Source of the DNA: Trissonchulus latispiculum
Lineage: Eukaryota > Nematoda > Enoplea > Enoplida > Ironidae
DNA: 64,000 nucleotides
Reading direction: 5' to 3'
Assembly (NCBI GenBank): GCA_030248195.1
Contig: JASAND010004194.1
Location: forward strand, 31,586-95,585
Shown here in pieces: positions 37,828 through 50,000 of this stretch (position 1 is its first letter; every line of letters begins with the position of its first letter). A program made the position numbers and the translations under genes. The notes beneath the pieces are model-generated. The model made no database searches. It saw only the letters and a list, made by a program, of their open reading frames with translations, and was not told the DNA's origin.

Positions 37828-38795
37828 TAGCTAATAGTTATCTGGCATGTCAGATAGCAAAATAAGAAAAACACGTCCCTATTTGACTACATGGCTTGCC
37901 GGGTATTTAAGTTCCAGGCACTTATCTATCTGGTAGATCGACAGTTGTCACATAAGATGACTTGAAATCTGCGCCAGATAGCAAAATAAAAACACAGGGA
38001 ACAATAAATGCCAATTATATGTCAAAAATGACAAATTATATGTTATTAAGTGACAGCATTTGCTATTTAATGCTATGAGTGCATCTATCTTTGCATTCAA
38101 TGTCAAACTATAGATAAACGGTTTGGGAATTTTTTGGAAATTGCAACAAGTTGATTGCTTTGCAATACTCAACTTTTAGCAATACTCAACTCAAATTTGA
38201 TTTAAAGTTATAAGCCGGTTGTTTTGACAAAAAAGACTGTATGGTTTTTCCTGTATGCTAGGTGTTCCATATTCAGTTATATTGTCTACTAAACCACTTA
38301 ATGAATTAATTTAAGGGGGGGGGCAATCATTAAAATTTTTTAGATCACAGATTTGATTCATTTTCACTGTCAGTCTAACAACATATTCTGCTCTTTCGAA
38401 GCATTCTGTCTGAAAGTGCGGTTTGTAACTAAAGATTAAATTAAGTTGAGTATTGCATAGTAAACACCTTGTTGCAATTTCTAAAACACCTCAAAAATGT
38501 TTATCTTTAGTTTAAAATTAGTGCTTAGAAAGACGACTTCACTTAACCCTCGTAGCATTCGAACCTTTAACAGACGAATGCTCGATGCATCGTCTTTCCT
38601 TCGGAGCATTGAATAGCAAATGCACTCACAAATATATAATTTGTCATTCTTGACACATAATTGCCCATTATTGTTCTCTGAATTTGCCTTTTGCTATCTG
38701 GCGTAAATTTCAAGGCATTTGTCTATCTGGCAATTGTACGTCCTGCCATATAAACAAATGCCTTGAATGTTACGCCAGATAACTAGCAAGAGTTT
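37828..38795. repeat. Long inverted repeat, GCCAGATAGCAAAA arms
   Basis: The left half (GCGCCAGATAGCAAAATAAA, TGACAAATTATATG, TTGCAATACTCAAC) is mirrored in the right half (TTGAGTATTGCA, TATATAATTTGTCATT, TTTTGCTATCTGGCG). Arms are roughly 280-380 bp and interrupted by indels. The outermost text is TAGTTATCTGGC and GCCAGATAACTA. Non-coding. Confidence 0.75.
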
Positions 38796-39446
38796 ATGCC
38801 ATCTGGCAGCTTTGTCTATTTATCTTCGCATCACTAAACTCACCAGGGTGCTTATTAGTCGAAATCCATTTGATAGTGTTAGAATACATTGGCTGAGCCT
38901 GCTCTACTGCTCTTTTGTGCAGACTATACACAAGCTTTTGTCTCTTTGCCTTATTTTGAGATAACCTATACTACACTAACTAACAAAGGAAAAAATAACT
39001 AAATTAGTTTAGAAAAATTGTGAAAGCTAAGATTTGTTATCAGTTGTTATTTTAAGTCTGATGAAAATCAAGAATTCATACTTGTGTTAGAATCAAGGGT
39101 TTTAGATATAAGAAGAGGGAAGGAAGAATGCATGCTAAAGCAGTGCATATCCATGAAGCGTTCCAAAATTTTCATCGCCATTTCCAAAAATTACAAGAAT
39201 GGCTAAATATTGCTGTTAGTTAAAATACAGAGGTCTTTAATGAATTGAAGCTGAAGTAAAACACCTTGTAAATTTTGTATTTACTTGAATCAGTTTATAA
39301 CGAGCTTTTAGCTTTCTTTCGAGTTCACCGCTGTTTCTTCCCTTCAGGTCTCTTTTAAAGTGGCACTAAATAAATTTGACATATAACTGTCAACATTTTG
39401 ACAGCGGCATGCATCGGGGATTTGTCATACAATCAGGTATAGATTA
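38796..39446. other. No gene recognised
   Basis: AT-rich with no supported feature. Confidence 0.4.
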
Positions 39447-39869
39447 GTGACTGCAAGAGTACATAATACATAAGAGTATGACAAGCGTCATAAGCTATGC
39501 ATTACAAGCCTGCTACATCCTCTGCACGCTATCGGCTGACCTCCTACCTAAAGCAGGCCCCCCTTGACCCCGCCCTTTTTCATGTACGGGGTCCAAACGG
39601 GGGATCGCGGTCTATGTCAGCATACTTACATGTTAAGCTTGACGGGGGTCCAATTTATGTATGGAGTCCATGCTTATATGATTTACACATCAAAATATAC
39701 AAGCACGAGCTCGATCCCCGTTTGGACCCCGTACATGTACAGGGGTGGGGTGAGGGGGTCTGATTTAGGTAGGGGGTCAGCCGGTAGCGCGCAGAGGATG
39801 TAACAGTCTTATAATGCATAGCGTATGGCGCTTCTCATGGTCTTGTGTATTATGTACTCTTGGTGACGG
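39447..39869. mobile_element. MITE with CAAGAGTACATAAT ends, copy 1
   Basis: The element is 39454-39862 with inverted ends CAAGAGTACATAATACA and TGTATTATGTACTCTTG. Flanks GTGACTG and GTGACGG may be a 7-bp duplication with one mismatch. It also contains an inner inverted pair (ACGGGGTCCAAACGGGGGAT against ATCCCCGTTTGGACCCCGT). Confidence 0.75.
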
Positions 39870-40773
39870 TAATTACTGCCATATGTCAAATGTGGGTGAA
39901 AGCAGGCAGTCCAGCTGACTGTGAGCAATTACAATACAGAAAATTTCTGCTGTTGGCCAGTAGGGATTGAACTAAAATTGAATGTTCCTCAAATCTCTTT
40001 ACAAACTTAACATTTTGCATATCTGCCGTCATTTTGTCGTACAATCACTGATAACTAGAATAATAAATAAAATTAGGTCAAAACCAGACAGGAAGCATTT
40101 TGAATCTTTTAAGTGGAAATAGAATAAATATAAATTTCCGGAGCAACTGTTTTCATTCATTCTGCCTATTCTGCGAGATTCTCAATCACAAGCAAATAAG
40201 ACAACGTTTGCAAACTCAAGACGTTAATGTGCAACGATGTGCGTAAATTCCAAATTTGCTTCGTTCCTTTAAAGGGAAGGGGAGGGGCGATGACAGAAAA
40301 AAGACACGATATTGTTTTTGTACACGTTAAATTGATTAGTATTGCCAGATTGGAAATAGTAGGGATTTGCTTTTGCTTTTGATTTTTTATTTAATAGAAT
40401 CCTTTACAGCAAATATAACCTGAAGTAAGCTTTCAAGAAAAATACTGTCCCAACTAAATATTTTACCCTATTTGCAACGGATTCTTCCTGTCTGATGTAA
40501 GATTGAAATTTTTGGCTGACTTCTTGCTTTTGATACTTAAGTGGCAGTTGTGTGATAGGAGTACTTTAGTTGGCATCCGCCATAGTTGGCAAGAAAAACT
40601 TTTCATGGAATAACACAATGCTTTTAATTTTCTGTTTAAATCAACCCATGCATGAATCCTATATTCGAATAGGATTTTTATTTATTTAAGGACATAGACA
40701 AGTTGTGTCAAGTGCTGAATCTGCAGAAGAAGTTATGTGTTGTTGCTCCTTAACCTCAGCACGTATGTTTGCA

Positions 40774-41500
40774 GGTGCATGACAACGCGGCAACAGGTTA
40801 TGGTACGATTTGTGCCAATGGTCAACTTCAGCGTGACAAGAAATGGTTCCAAAGGTGGTGGAGTAGTCGACACGGATGCCTATTGAAAAATTGAAACTCA
40901 GTCAGATTAATCAGATGGGGGTACATTGAAGAAAACGCTTCAAGCAAGTGTTACGTCTATAATATTTATAATTTATAATATAATAAAAAAATGAAGGCTA
41001 CATGTCGGTAAGAATTTTGTGGGAAAGACGACAACCTGTCGAAACTTCGCCTACAGCTTGGTGAAATCCGTGGAGGAGGCCTTGGGTGTTGAAATGGTAC
41101 CTAGGATCATGCTTAGCAGCAGTGTTCACGTCAAGAGAAATTATTACGCGGCATTGCTTGTTGATTGTCTTCAAGTGAAGTGGACATTGGCTGAATGTTC
41201 AAGTGGACCACAAATTAAAGTGATAGATGTTCCACAACTAATGGTGGTCCGCTCACACCAGTGGCGATAATTCCGACGAAGTGTGTGAATCAGGAAGATG
41301 TCCCCATCAAATTGGGGAGGTCGTGTTCTGGTTGGTTACCGGAATGTTTTAGTATGGAGGATGTATGTGCAGTGGCCTATTGACCTCAGTACCACGGTGC
41401 GCAAAATCATTGCTGGGCTATTGACGCAGCGCAATAAACGTGTGCGAACGAAAAGTACCTGCATTATTAATGTAGATCTTAAACTAGAGGACTGAACACT
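40774..41500 (+). pseudogene. Degraded coding-like region, unrecognised
   Basis: After TTTGCAG at 40768-40774 a frame reads VHDNAATGYGTICANGQLQR and stops after about 40 codons. From 41019 another frame (SLVKSVEEALGVEMVPRIML, IKVIDVPQLMVV) continues about 80 codons, and text after a frame change (CVNQEDVPIKLGRSCSGW) also looks protein-like. The pieces need stops and frame changes to be joined, which suggests a decayed gene or retrocopy. I do not recognise the family. Confidence 0.2.
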
Positions 41501-44053
41501 GCTGACATGTTCATGTATATATTGGGTTTAATTTTGAAGCTTATCAATTTTATGTTTCAATAATATTTTTACTTTCGTATTCGTTAACGAACGAATTAGT
41601 CTTCGTTAACGATCCATTTAGTCTCCGTTAACGAACAAATCCCAACTAAGCGTTTTCTATTTCCTTAAGGATGAAAAATTCTTCAACTGAAGTATGTTAA
41701 TTACATGATCAGTTCTAATTTTTGTGTCTCACTCCGGTGTGATAACTAGCAGGACTATGACAACGACGCAAAGTACACCATCACCACCAACAACAACATG
41801 ATATTTGGATAGGCGGATACCTAGATCAGACAACCAATATCACGTATCAGAACTCCGCTCTAGCTTCTTGTTCACTTGTAAAAATTCACCAACACGACGA
41901 AGCCGTCAATGTCTTCGTGCTCAATTCTGCCAATGGCATATGACGTCCAGTCATGGATCAATTTTTATTCCTGCTGGAGCAGGAATGTATAAAAAGAAAA
42001 TTAGTATGTCCATTGCAGTATGAGTCATTTCTCCATTCAGAAGCCCTATCTTCAACATAGGGCTAGCTTAGGGCTGAGTTTTTTGAGAGAGAATATGCAA
42101 ATTAGTTTTGGCAGCTGCTATTTAAGCAGCCGAATGGACAGACTCTACGCAGTCTTCGGCTGTCTGCAATCAAAATGGTTGCATATTTTTGAGCACCAGT
42201 GTAGCTTGGGAGCTACACCAAGGTGCACTAGGATTAGATAGTACGTGTAGCCTGCTTGCATTCTTTGGCGGGCTTACACTACTATATCGCACTGGATTTT
42301 GGTGATAAAGCATAAAACTTAGAAGAAGCAACAAGGATCAAGCGCAAAACACTAAAAAACCGAAGACCTATTCTGGCGACGTCCTCAATTGGGGACATCT
42401 TCCACCAATTGGGGTTTCTGCTATCAAGATCCCCCCAACGGAAATAAGAATTGAAGCAAGACCTCAGTTTTTACTAACAAATTATTCAACTGTAATTGAA
42501 TAATAACAGGTCTACTAAGGAATACTGCCCCTTTTGGGGCCTACTTGTTCAGCATAACTTAATTCACAACAGCATGAAACTGGTCCATAACTTGAAGAAA
42601 TTAATTCACAATGAATTGGGAATGAACTCTGCTAACGAACTAGCAGTTTCCTGGCTAACCTAGTTGATCCTTCAGATAGTAGACCAGCAAAACACTTTGC
42701 GACTAAGACTACCGAAAATCTGAACAGATACACACCGTGGGGGGTTCTTCTGAGCAAGTGGATTAGCAATACTAAAGAAATTAGGGTCTACATTTGCAGC
42801 ATCTTTGTCACAGTGTTTTTCTTGTGGAAAATGTCCCCATCTCAACTGCTGTGTTTGTTAAAAAAACTGCCATAGGCAAAACCATAAGAAATAGCTATAA
42901 ATTCACAAGTCCATTGATGAAATACAAGATTTATTTGGACTAGTGGATCAAGCGATTGAAATTGAGAAACAACATTTTTCTTCAGTTGTCAGACGTTACC
43001 CATTTCCCTGTGGCAGTGTCGTCAGGACAACAATATTGCATTGACTGAACAATATTTTTGTGGGTTGTGTCAATTTAGTTCTCTATCTCAGCTTATACCC
43101 AGACATTTGTAATAATGCAAAGGATCGGTTCTTTCCATGAATCCTGGTGACGACATATATTCTAGTCTTGGAAAAGTCACTAAAGGTTTATTGGAAAAAA
43201 CAGCTGTGAACACCAATACAAAATGCATTAATAATGAACGATTAAGCATTGCCAATTGGACCGATGAAGCAATTCTACTACCTGAAAAAATTTCATGATA
43301 TGACAGAAGTTATAAATCAAAATTTTGTCGTAGCAACTGAGCAAATTCGATGAGTAGCAAATGATGAAGGCAGAACCAGCTTTGGCTAAGCGAAAAAGAG
43401 GGCTAACTCCGACTTCTCAACAACATTAGTCAATTAATTAATTAATTAAAAGTTTGAATTAACCGACGGTTAACATCGAAACTAATTTGCGCTTTAAATG
43501 CTCTCCATGCTTCACGTTTGTGCTGAGAAATGTTTCTTAACAGGACGAGATGAAAGAGATCTAGAAATACAAAAAATATTGCTAACGTAATGCAATACTA
43601 ATATTAAAATACCCTAATCAAGCAACATAAGTAATATTAGTCTGCCTATTTCTAAGGAATAAGATATAAGACTTGGTCGATGCCAGATTTGGAAACGGAT
43701 GTGTTCCTAACTGTATTTTTGTGCGTATCTCAATCAGGAGCTCAGTGTGTTAAATCCAGCAGCCGTTTATTAAGATTTGTCAATTATAGATTGGTACTGG
43801 CATTAGTAAGTTAGTGTTGCCTCTACCAAAAGTAGAAATTACACAAATGATCGGGTCGTTGGGAAACTAGCCTTTGCAAGATCTATCCAGAGAATCTAGC
43901 CTATTACAGAACTCATTTGATCAAAGAAAAATTAGCTGTTCCCCTTGAAACTTAATCATTCATTTGTCCCCAATCCAGAATCCAAAAATTGTCTTATTTC
44001 TACTGACAGCTAAGAAATATATTACTAAAAACACCACTGTGCAGAAATTGATT
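41501..44053. other. No gene firmly recognised
   Basis: Around 41810-41940 a frame WIGGYLDQTTNITYQNSAL has a faint C-type-lectin flavour but lacks the expected cysteines and ends at a stop. The rest is AT-rich and unassigned. Confidence 0.3.
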
Positions 44054-47000
44054 TTAAACTAAATACCTATTGAAGGTGTGTAATCCTGAAACAGCAAATA
44101 TCACAGCGACTGGAATCAGCACAGCTCCAAGACCCATTGCAAACAGTATAAAAATATTAACACAGTCGTGAGTTGATGACAGCAGCTGGTTTAGTGGCTG
44201 ATATGGGCACTTTTCTGTAGTGGAAATCAATGCGATAGTGCAGTGGAAACGCCATGCAATTAGGGGAAATAATCAGTAATATCAAGAGTACATAATGTAT
44301 AAGAGTATGACAAGTGCCACGCTCTATTTAATTGGAGCCAAAACTATGCTATGTTCGCTATCGGCTTACCCCCTCCCCAAATTGACTCCCTCTCACTCCG
44401 CCCCTATATGGGTACGGAGTCCAAACGGGGGTGAGCTCACTCGCTCTATGTTTATGTGCTTAAGCTCAAAAACACAAGCAGTGCGTAAGTGTCATTTGTG
44501 TCTGTTTCGAACTTTAGAACATAAACATATAATTTACTTGGTTCACTGGGGTCCAATTTGATCGAAAGGGGAGTAAGTCCAATGACCCAGCACTTCCATT
44601 ACCCGCAGTGGAGACCAAGGGGTACCTTAAAACGGCCCGTCTAACACACCTCATCACCCAGCTTGTAGGGCCGAGGGAGAAAAAGGGGGGAAGTGGTTAT
44701 TGGTTGTTGGGTTTGTTTTTTTTTTTCTTTTTTGGGGTGTCTTTGTTGGTGAGTTTTTTTTTTGTTTTTTTTTTTTCTTCCTGGTGTCCTGCCATGTCCC
44801 TTCGGCACTCTTTTTTAAGTAGGCCGTTAGCGAACAGAGCATAGTTTTTGCTCTTATAAGAGAGAGCTTGCTAGTTGTCACACTCTTATATTATGTTCTC
44901 TTGTAATATAATGAAGTGTACTGGGTTCGCCTGATCTACCGCAGCCAACCTCATATTGTCGAACTTTCCGGATTACACACAATACCTACCAAGACGTTGG
45001 TTGGCTTGGTGGTTACTCGGTGTTCCTAGCGTTACATATTTTACTGGGATGCTGCCGGAACGATTAATTTAACGCATTATTATGTTGCAAGAATAACTAA
45101 AAATGTTTTCTGAGCTTCGCTACTACAGTAATCAATCGCACTGTGCGTTGATCTGTACCGCTAGAGTTTAACTCCACACAGAGTCGAATGCAATTTGCTG
45201 TTTTCCCTCAAGAAAGAAAAATTCTCAAAAAGACCATGATTCTAGCGGAGGAAAAATTAAATAATTTTAATGAAATTAAAATTTTTTGAAAGTCCGCGCC
45301 TCCGCAACATGCTAATAAAATCTAAAACCTTTAGAACACCCAGTAACCACTAGATCTGCCAACAGTGATTGGAATATATTGTGGGAAACGTCGTTTAGGA
45401 AAATTAAATTTTTGGCAGGAACACACAGTAACCACCAAATCCGCCAACAGTTTGGATATATTGTGGAAAATATCCTTTAGGAAAATTAAATTTTTGAAAA
45501 CACCTAACAAGAATAGTCTTTGTGCAATATACATTTCTCTATGCTGTGTTATTCACTACTCCGCCATTCCCATTCAGGACATTCTCTGCTCTTCACCGAG
45601 GTGAGGGCACGGTACCGTTACCAAATAAAAATGTTGCAATCAGGATTGACAGAAGTAAAATGTGTGCAGATCCGGACCTAGGCTTTCAGTTTCTGATGTA
45701 AAGTCCGATGCGACTTAACCATCCCAGACAGCGATTCTAGTTTATTACGCTGATTTAACTATTTCAAACATAGGTTAACGCGGGGATCTGGGAGAGTACA
45801 AGCTCCCTCCCCTCAGCCAGAACAAGTTACAAGCCCTACCGCCGTCGGGGACAAGGGATAAGCAAAACTATTATAGCTAGAAGGAATTAGTTTTTACACT
45901 GAAATTGTAAGTTTTCCGGCTTCGCCGAAATTTGTTACTAAAATTTTTAATTGAAATTTTAATTTTAATGAAAATCGGCCAAAATTCGAATTTCCAAAAA
46001 CTGAAGATTTTGTTGCAAATTTTGAAAAAATATTAAAGTTTGATAACATCAATAACATCAACGTTAGGTTTTGAAAAATATAGTCAATTTATTGTTGAGG
46101 TACAAGCCCTCTTGAAAATGTCAGTTCAAGATACAAGCCCTCTCAAAAGTTTCTTGGGACAAGCCCCCCCAGATTGTTAATGTTATGTTATGTTAATGCA
46201 TGGCTTCGAAGTTCATATAATATTTTAATTTCAGTGCATTTCACATGATTTGATATTAGATCATTTGATGGTTAATAATGTCAACAAATGGGTCGGCCGA
46301 AGTCTTGAAATCGGCTAGCCTTTTCAGTGAGGTGTGATGAATGTCCCATTTGTGGGAGTTGGGTTAGTTGGTTGATACACCGCAACCGGAGCTCCATCCA
46401 ACTGCAATAACATGTATGCCTAGGATTGAAAATCCTGACTACTTTTTCAATAGAGAAACCCAGTAAACTCAGAAATACACATTTCAACAAAGCCAGCAAG
46501 TTTAGCCTCCTTCATGAATTGGAGTTTATTATAAGTATCAGATTATAAGGTACATGTATAAATAATTGCACTTGACTCGTATACTCACTTCGACAAAAAT
46601 AGACTGCGAACCTTCAATTCAAACCCTGAGTGACGGACGACGATTTAAAATCATTCTGCTTACTGATGCAATTGGGAGCTGTGGACCATTGGCCTGTTTT
46701 GAGACAACTAGAAATGCTGACACCATTAAGAAAGTACAGGCTAGTTTTGCAGCGATAAAGAACTGATTCTCCTTCCACCCAAATTGGCTGATCAGTATAA
46801 ATTTTTTGATGATTTGAGTAAGTTCCAAAGGAAATGTTAGAAGGATTCTTTTCGCATATTCCTAAATACTCCGACATTATATTCAGATTATTTTGAGGCA
46901 AACGGCAGAACAATTAAGTGGGGACATAAACTCAGAAACAAATCTGGCGTTAAAAACATACAAAGAAATAATTTTTAAATATTTGGGTTAATCCCGACAG

Positions 47001-50000
47001 CACTCGTCCGCGGAACTTCAGGGCACTATTGTTGAAGTAGCCTTTTTAACGCTACAACCCTATTAGCTTCTTGTGGTAATCATGTAAGTTATTGTCTAAG
47101 ACCTTGAGCCTCTAAAATCATTTAGCTAATAAGTTTCTAAATTTGGTCAAAGACATTTTCATAAAAAACAACAAATGCGTAATGGCTGCTTTGTGATGCT
47201 TACAAATTAAGTTGAAGAAATTACAAATTTAACATAGAGTGCTTTTATTAAATCGTAGGTTGTGCGAAAACAGTATAACAACGATAAACATTACGCTTGC
47301 ATTGCGGTGGTTGTGACCACGTTCCGTCGGAATCACACAATATAATGGAGTCTCCAAGCAGTAAGTAGGCATTAATGCAACTGTATGATATTGTATCTCC
47401 TTCCACCAAAGTTCCATTTTGACTGGGAATGGATTCAGAATTATTTACAACTGGTGGCGTTTCGCAAATTTCTTAAATAAAACAAATGCTACTCTAGAAA
47501 CAAGAAAATTTGGGAAATCCAAGCATGTTATAACTGACTAGCAAAAAATGTAAACAATATATGTTATAGTTCCTTCGATAACAAAAGTTAAGTTACAAGA
47601 AATTTGAATTTTATTACTCACATTGCACAGACAAATTACAGGAAGCTAATGGTATCTGTTTCAAAACATGGAAGCAGAAATGATGTACCAGCAAAGCTTA
47701 ATGTCTATTGCGTGCATCAAGCCATAAATTTCAGTCCGAGTCGTGTTTTGCATTAACTTCAAGCCGTTCTTGTATTAAGTTCAAATCACTAAGAACTTCT
47801 ATGAATTTTCCTCCGTAAACATCAACAGCTAAGTTACCAGACATCATTGAGCCAAAATTAGGAATTAAATTACTTTCACAGTTTGGTGCCTTTGACCACA
47901 TGCCCTCTGAATTGCACGTGATGGTGTCTGCACCAAACATGTAGTAAGTGGCAAAGCAGTGGAACGTGATGGAGTCCCCCTCTATCAGCGTATCTTCTGA
48001 GCTAGCTTTACTATTCGAGTGTGCAACAGTGGGAGGAGTGTCACATTTTTCTAAAATAGACCTTCTAATTTTAATCTCACTTTGGAATATATCTGTACAC
48101 CTGGATAATGGCTGGGATAATACTAAAATCCTACAATGATCTGTTCAGTTGCTGTTAAAGGGTGCAGTTGTCAACTCAATGGTTGGCATTTATCGGCTAT
48201 TGGATTATAAGGTTAGAAACGATTATAGGGTTGCTTCTAGGGATTAATAAGTTGTCTGTCTAGATTTTGTTGAGAAAATTTACCTTAGAGTAGACCTATA
48301 CATATTTTAAGAAATCGAAGTGAACAAGGATTCAAATACGTTGAAAAATGACTACTAGTATGAAAAGAAGTATTTGCTTTAGCCTATAATTTATGACATT
48401 TGCCAGTCGTGTTCAACCGAACAATATTTGGGCTCTTATGAATTTCGATGCAACATTATAAAATCATAAAGCAATTAATGAAAGCTTTAATTATCATAGG
48501 CGCTCAAGTTACAGTAAGTTTCGTTGTCGGAGTCAACAGCCTATGGGTACTTTTTCCAGGTTATTGAATAGGTAAACCGTTTAGTTTTGTTGTGAAAGGG
48601 TGAACACTGAAGATAGACTTAGATTCTGCAAAACGACCCAACATTTCAGTAAACAAAATCATCATGTAACCATAATTTATGTTTTGCCATGGCAAGAAAG
48701 CATCCGCTTCTCGGAGCTTCAAGAAGATGACGTTGTCAACGTGTTCAAGAGGCAGATGACTATATTTTTTAATTTGTTTCCTATATCAATTTTAGTGAAA
48801 CTGTTATTCCAAATCACAAAATTCTAAACTCACTCTTGCAGGTAGGAGCTCCTGACCAGGCACCCTCGCTGTCGCATACAACGGTGGCATCACCAATTAT
48901 TTGATAGTCGGAATTACATGAATATACAACTGTGTCTCCCTCAACTAACGTATCTGTGCTGCTGGGCACATTGGCGGAGTATGCGACTAATGGTGGAGTG
49001 CCACATATTTCTTGAATGAACAAGAATTTCAAATTAAAAAAATCGTGAAATGCACTGGCGGAAGTGGAATAGGTGTGTGCAGGAAACACTGTAAAATACG
49101 ATGAAAAGCTTTGTTTAAAGGCAGAAGACTCTTCAACAAGAGTAAGAAACTATATAACTTTTCGAAAAGGTAGTATCAAAGCTTTTGTTTCAATTTTTAA
49201 CCTAACACAGTATAGGCAAGTTATCTCTGCTGAAACAAACTGCATTTAAAGGGAGTTCATACAGTTATGGAAAGCATAAAAATATGTTTGGTATGAAGAT
49301 TAAGTAATGGCAAAGATTCGAATGCATATAACGTTGTTCTGAATATAACATTTTGTTTTGCATAATTGTAATAAGTAGTAACTGTATCCTTGTGACCAAT
49401 CCGCACAAAGGTAAGATTGTGCCAACGCAAATCACGTAGACTAATGTAGCTTTGGCTATTGTTTCTTTTTGAAGTATTCTGTATTTTATCTAATATTGTG
49501 AAGCTTTCATGTCATTGTTTTATTGTACATTCGACTTACTTTTACAGGTTGGGGCATCTGACCAGGCACCGTTGCTCTGACAACTAGCAGTGGCGTCGCC
49601 AAGCATCTGATAGCCTGGCCCACATGAGTATGTTATGCTATCTCCTTCTACAAACGTGCTTCCTTGATTAGATGTACTCACCGAATTTGTCACAGGAGGC
49701 GGTGTTGTGCAAACTTCTGAAATTCGAATCGAGCAAGTAATCCATGATGCAATTTTCCGTTGGTAAATTTTTCTAAATCTTCCAAAGCCTGTACCCATAG
49801 ATACAATGAAACTTAACAAATAAAATATTTTAACTTGCTTTAGCGTTCAATTGAACTAAGTTCTGGACTGTTGGAATTCTTAATTTTAATTTAAAGTCGT
49901 TAATGAAATGAAATGCCGAACCTTTCAGCTCATTTAGTAAGGACTACTTTCAACAGTCAACGAGTGCGTCTCGAGAACCGTGGCATAAAACAAATATACA

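Noticed and set aside
41810..41940. Possible C-type-lectin fragment (WIGGYLDQ...)
   Set aside because: Only one short motif, missing cysteines, in-frame stops on both sides.
46281..46499. Alternative terminal exon for the receptor after a TTATTGCAG acceptor
   Set aside because: In the required phase it gives only about 12 residues before a stop and no membrane segment; the exon at 44214 fits better, though a minor isoform is possible.
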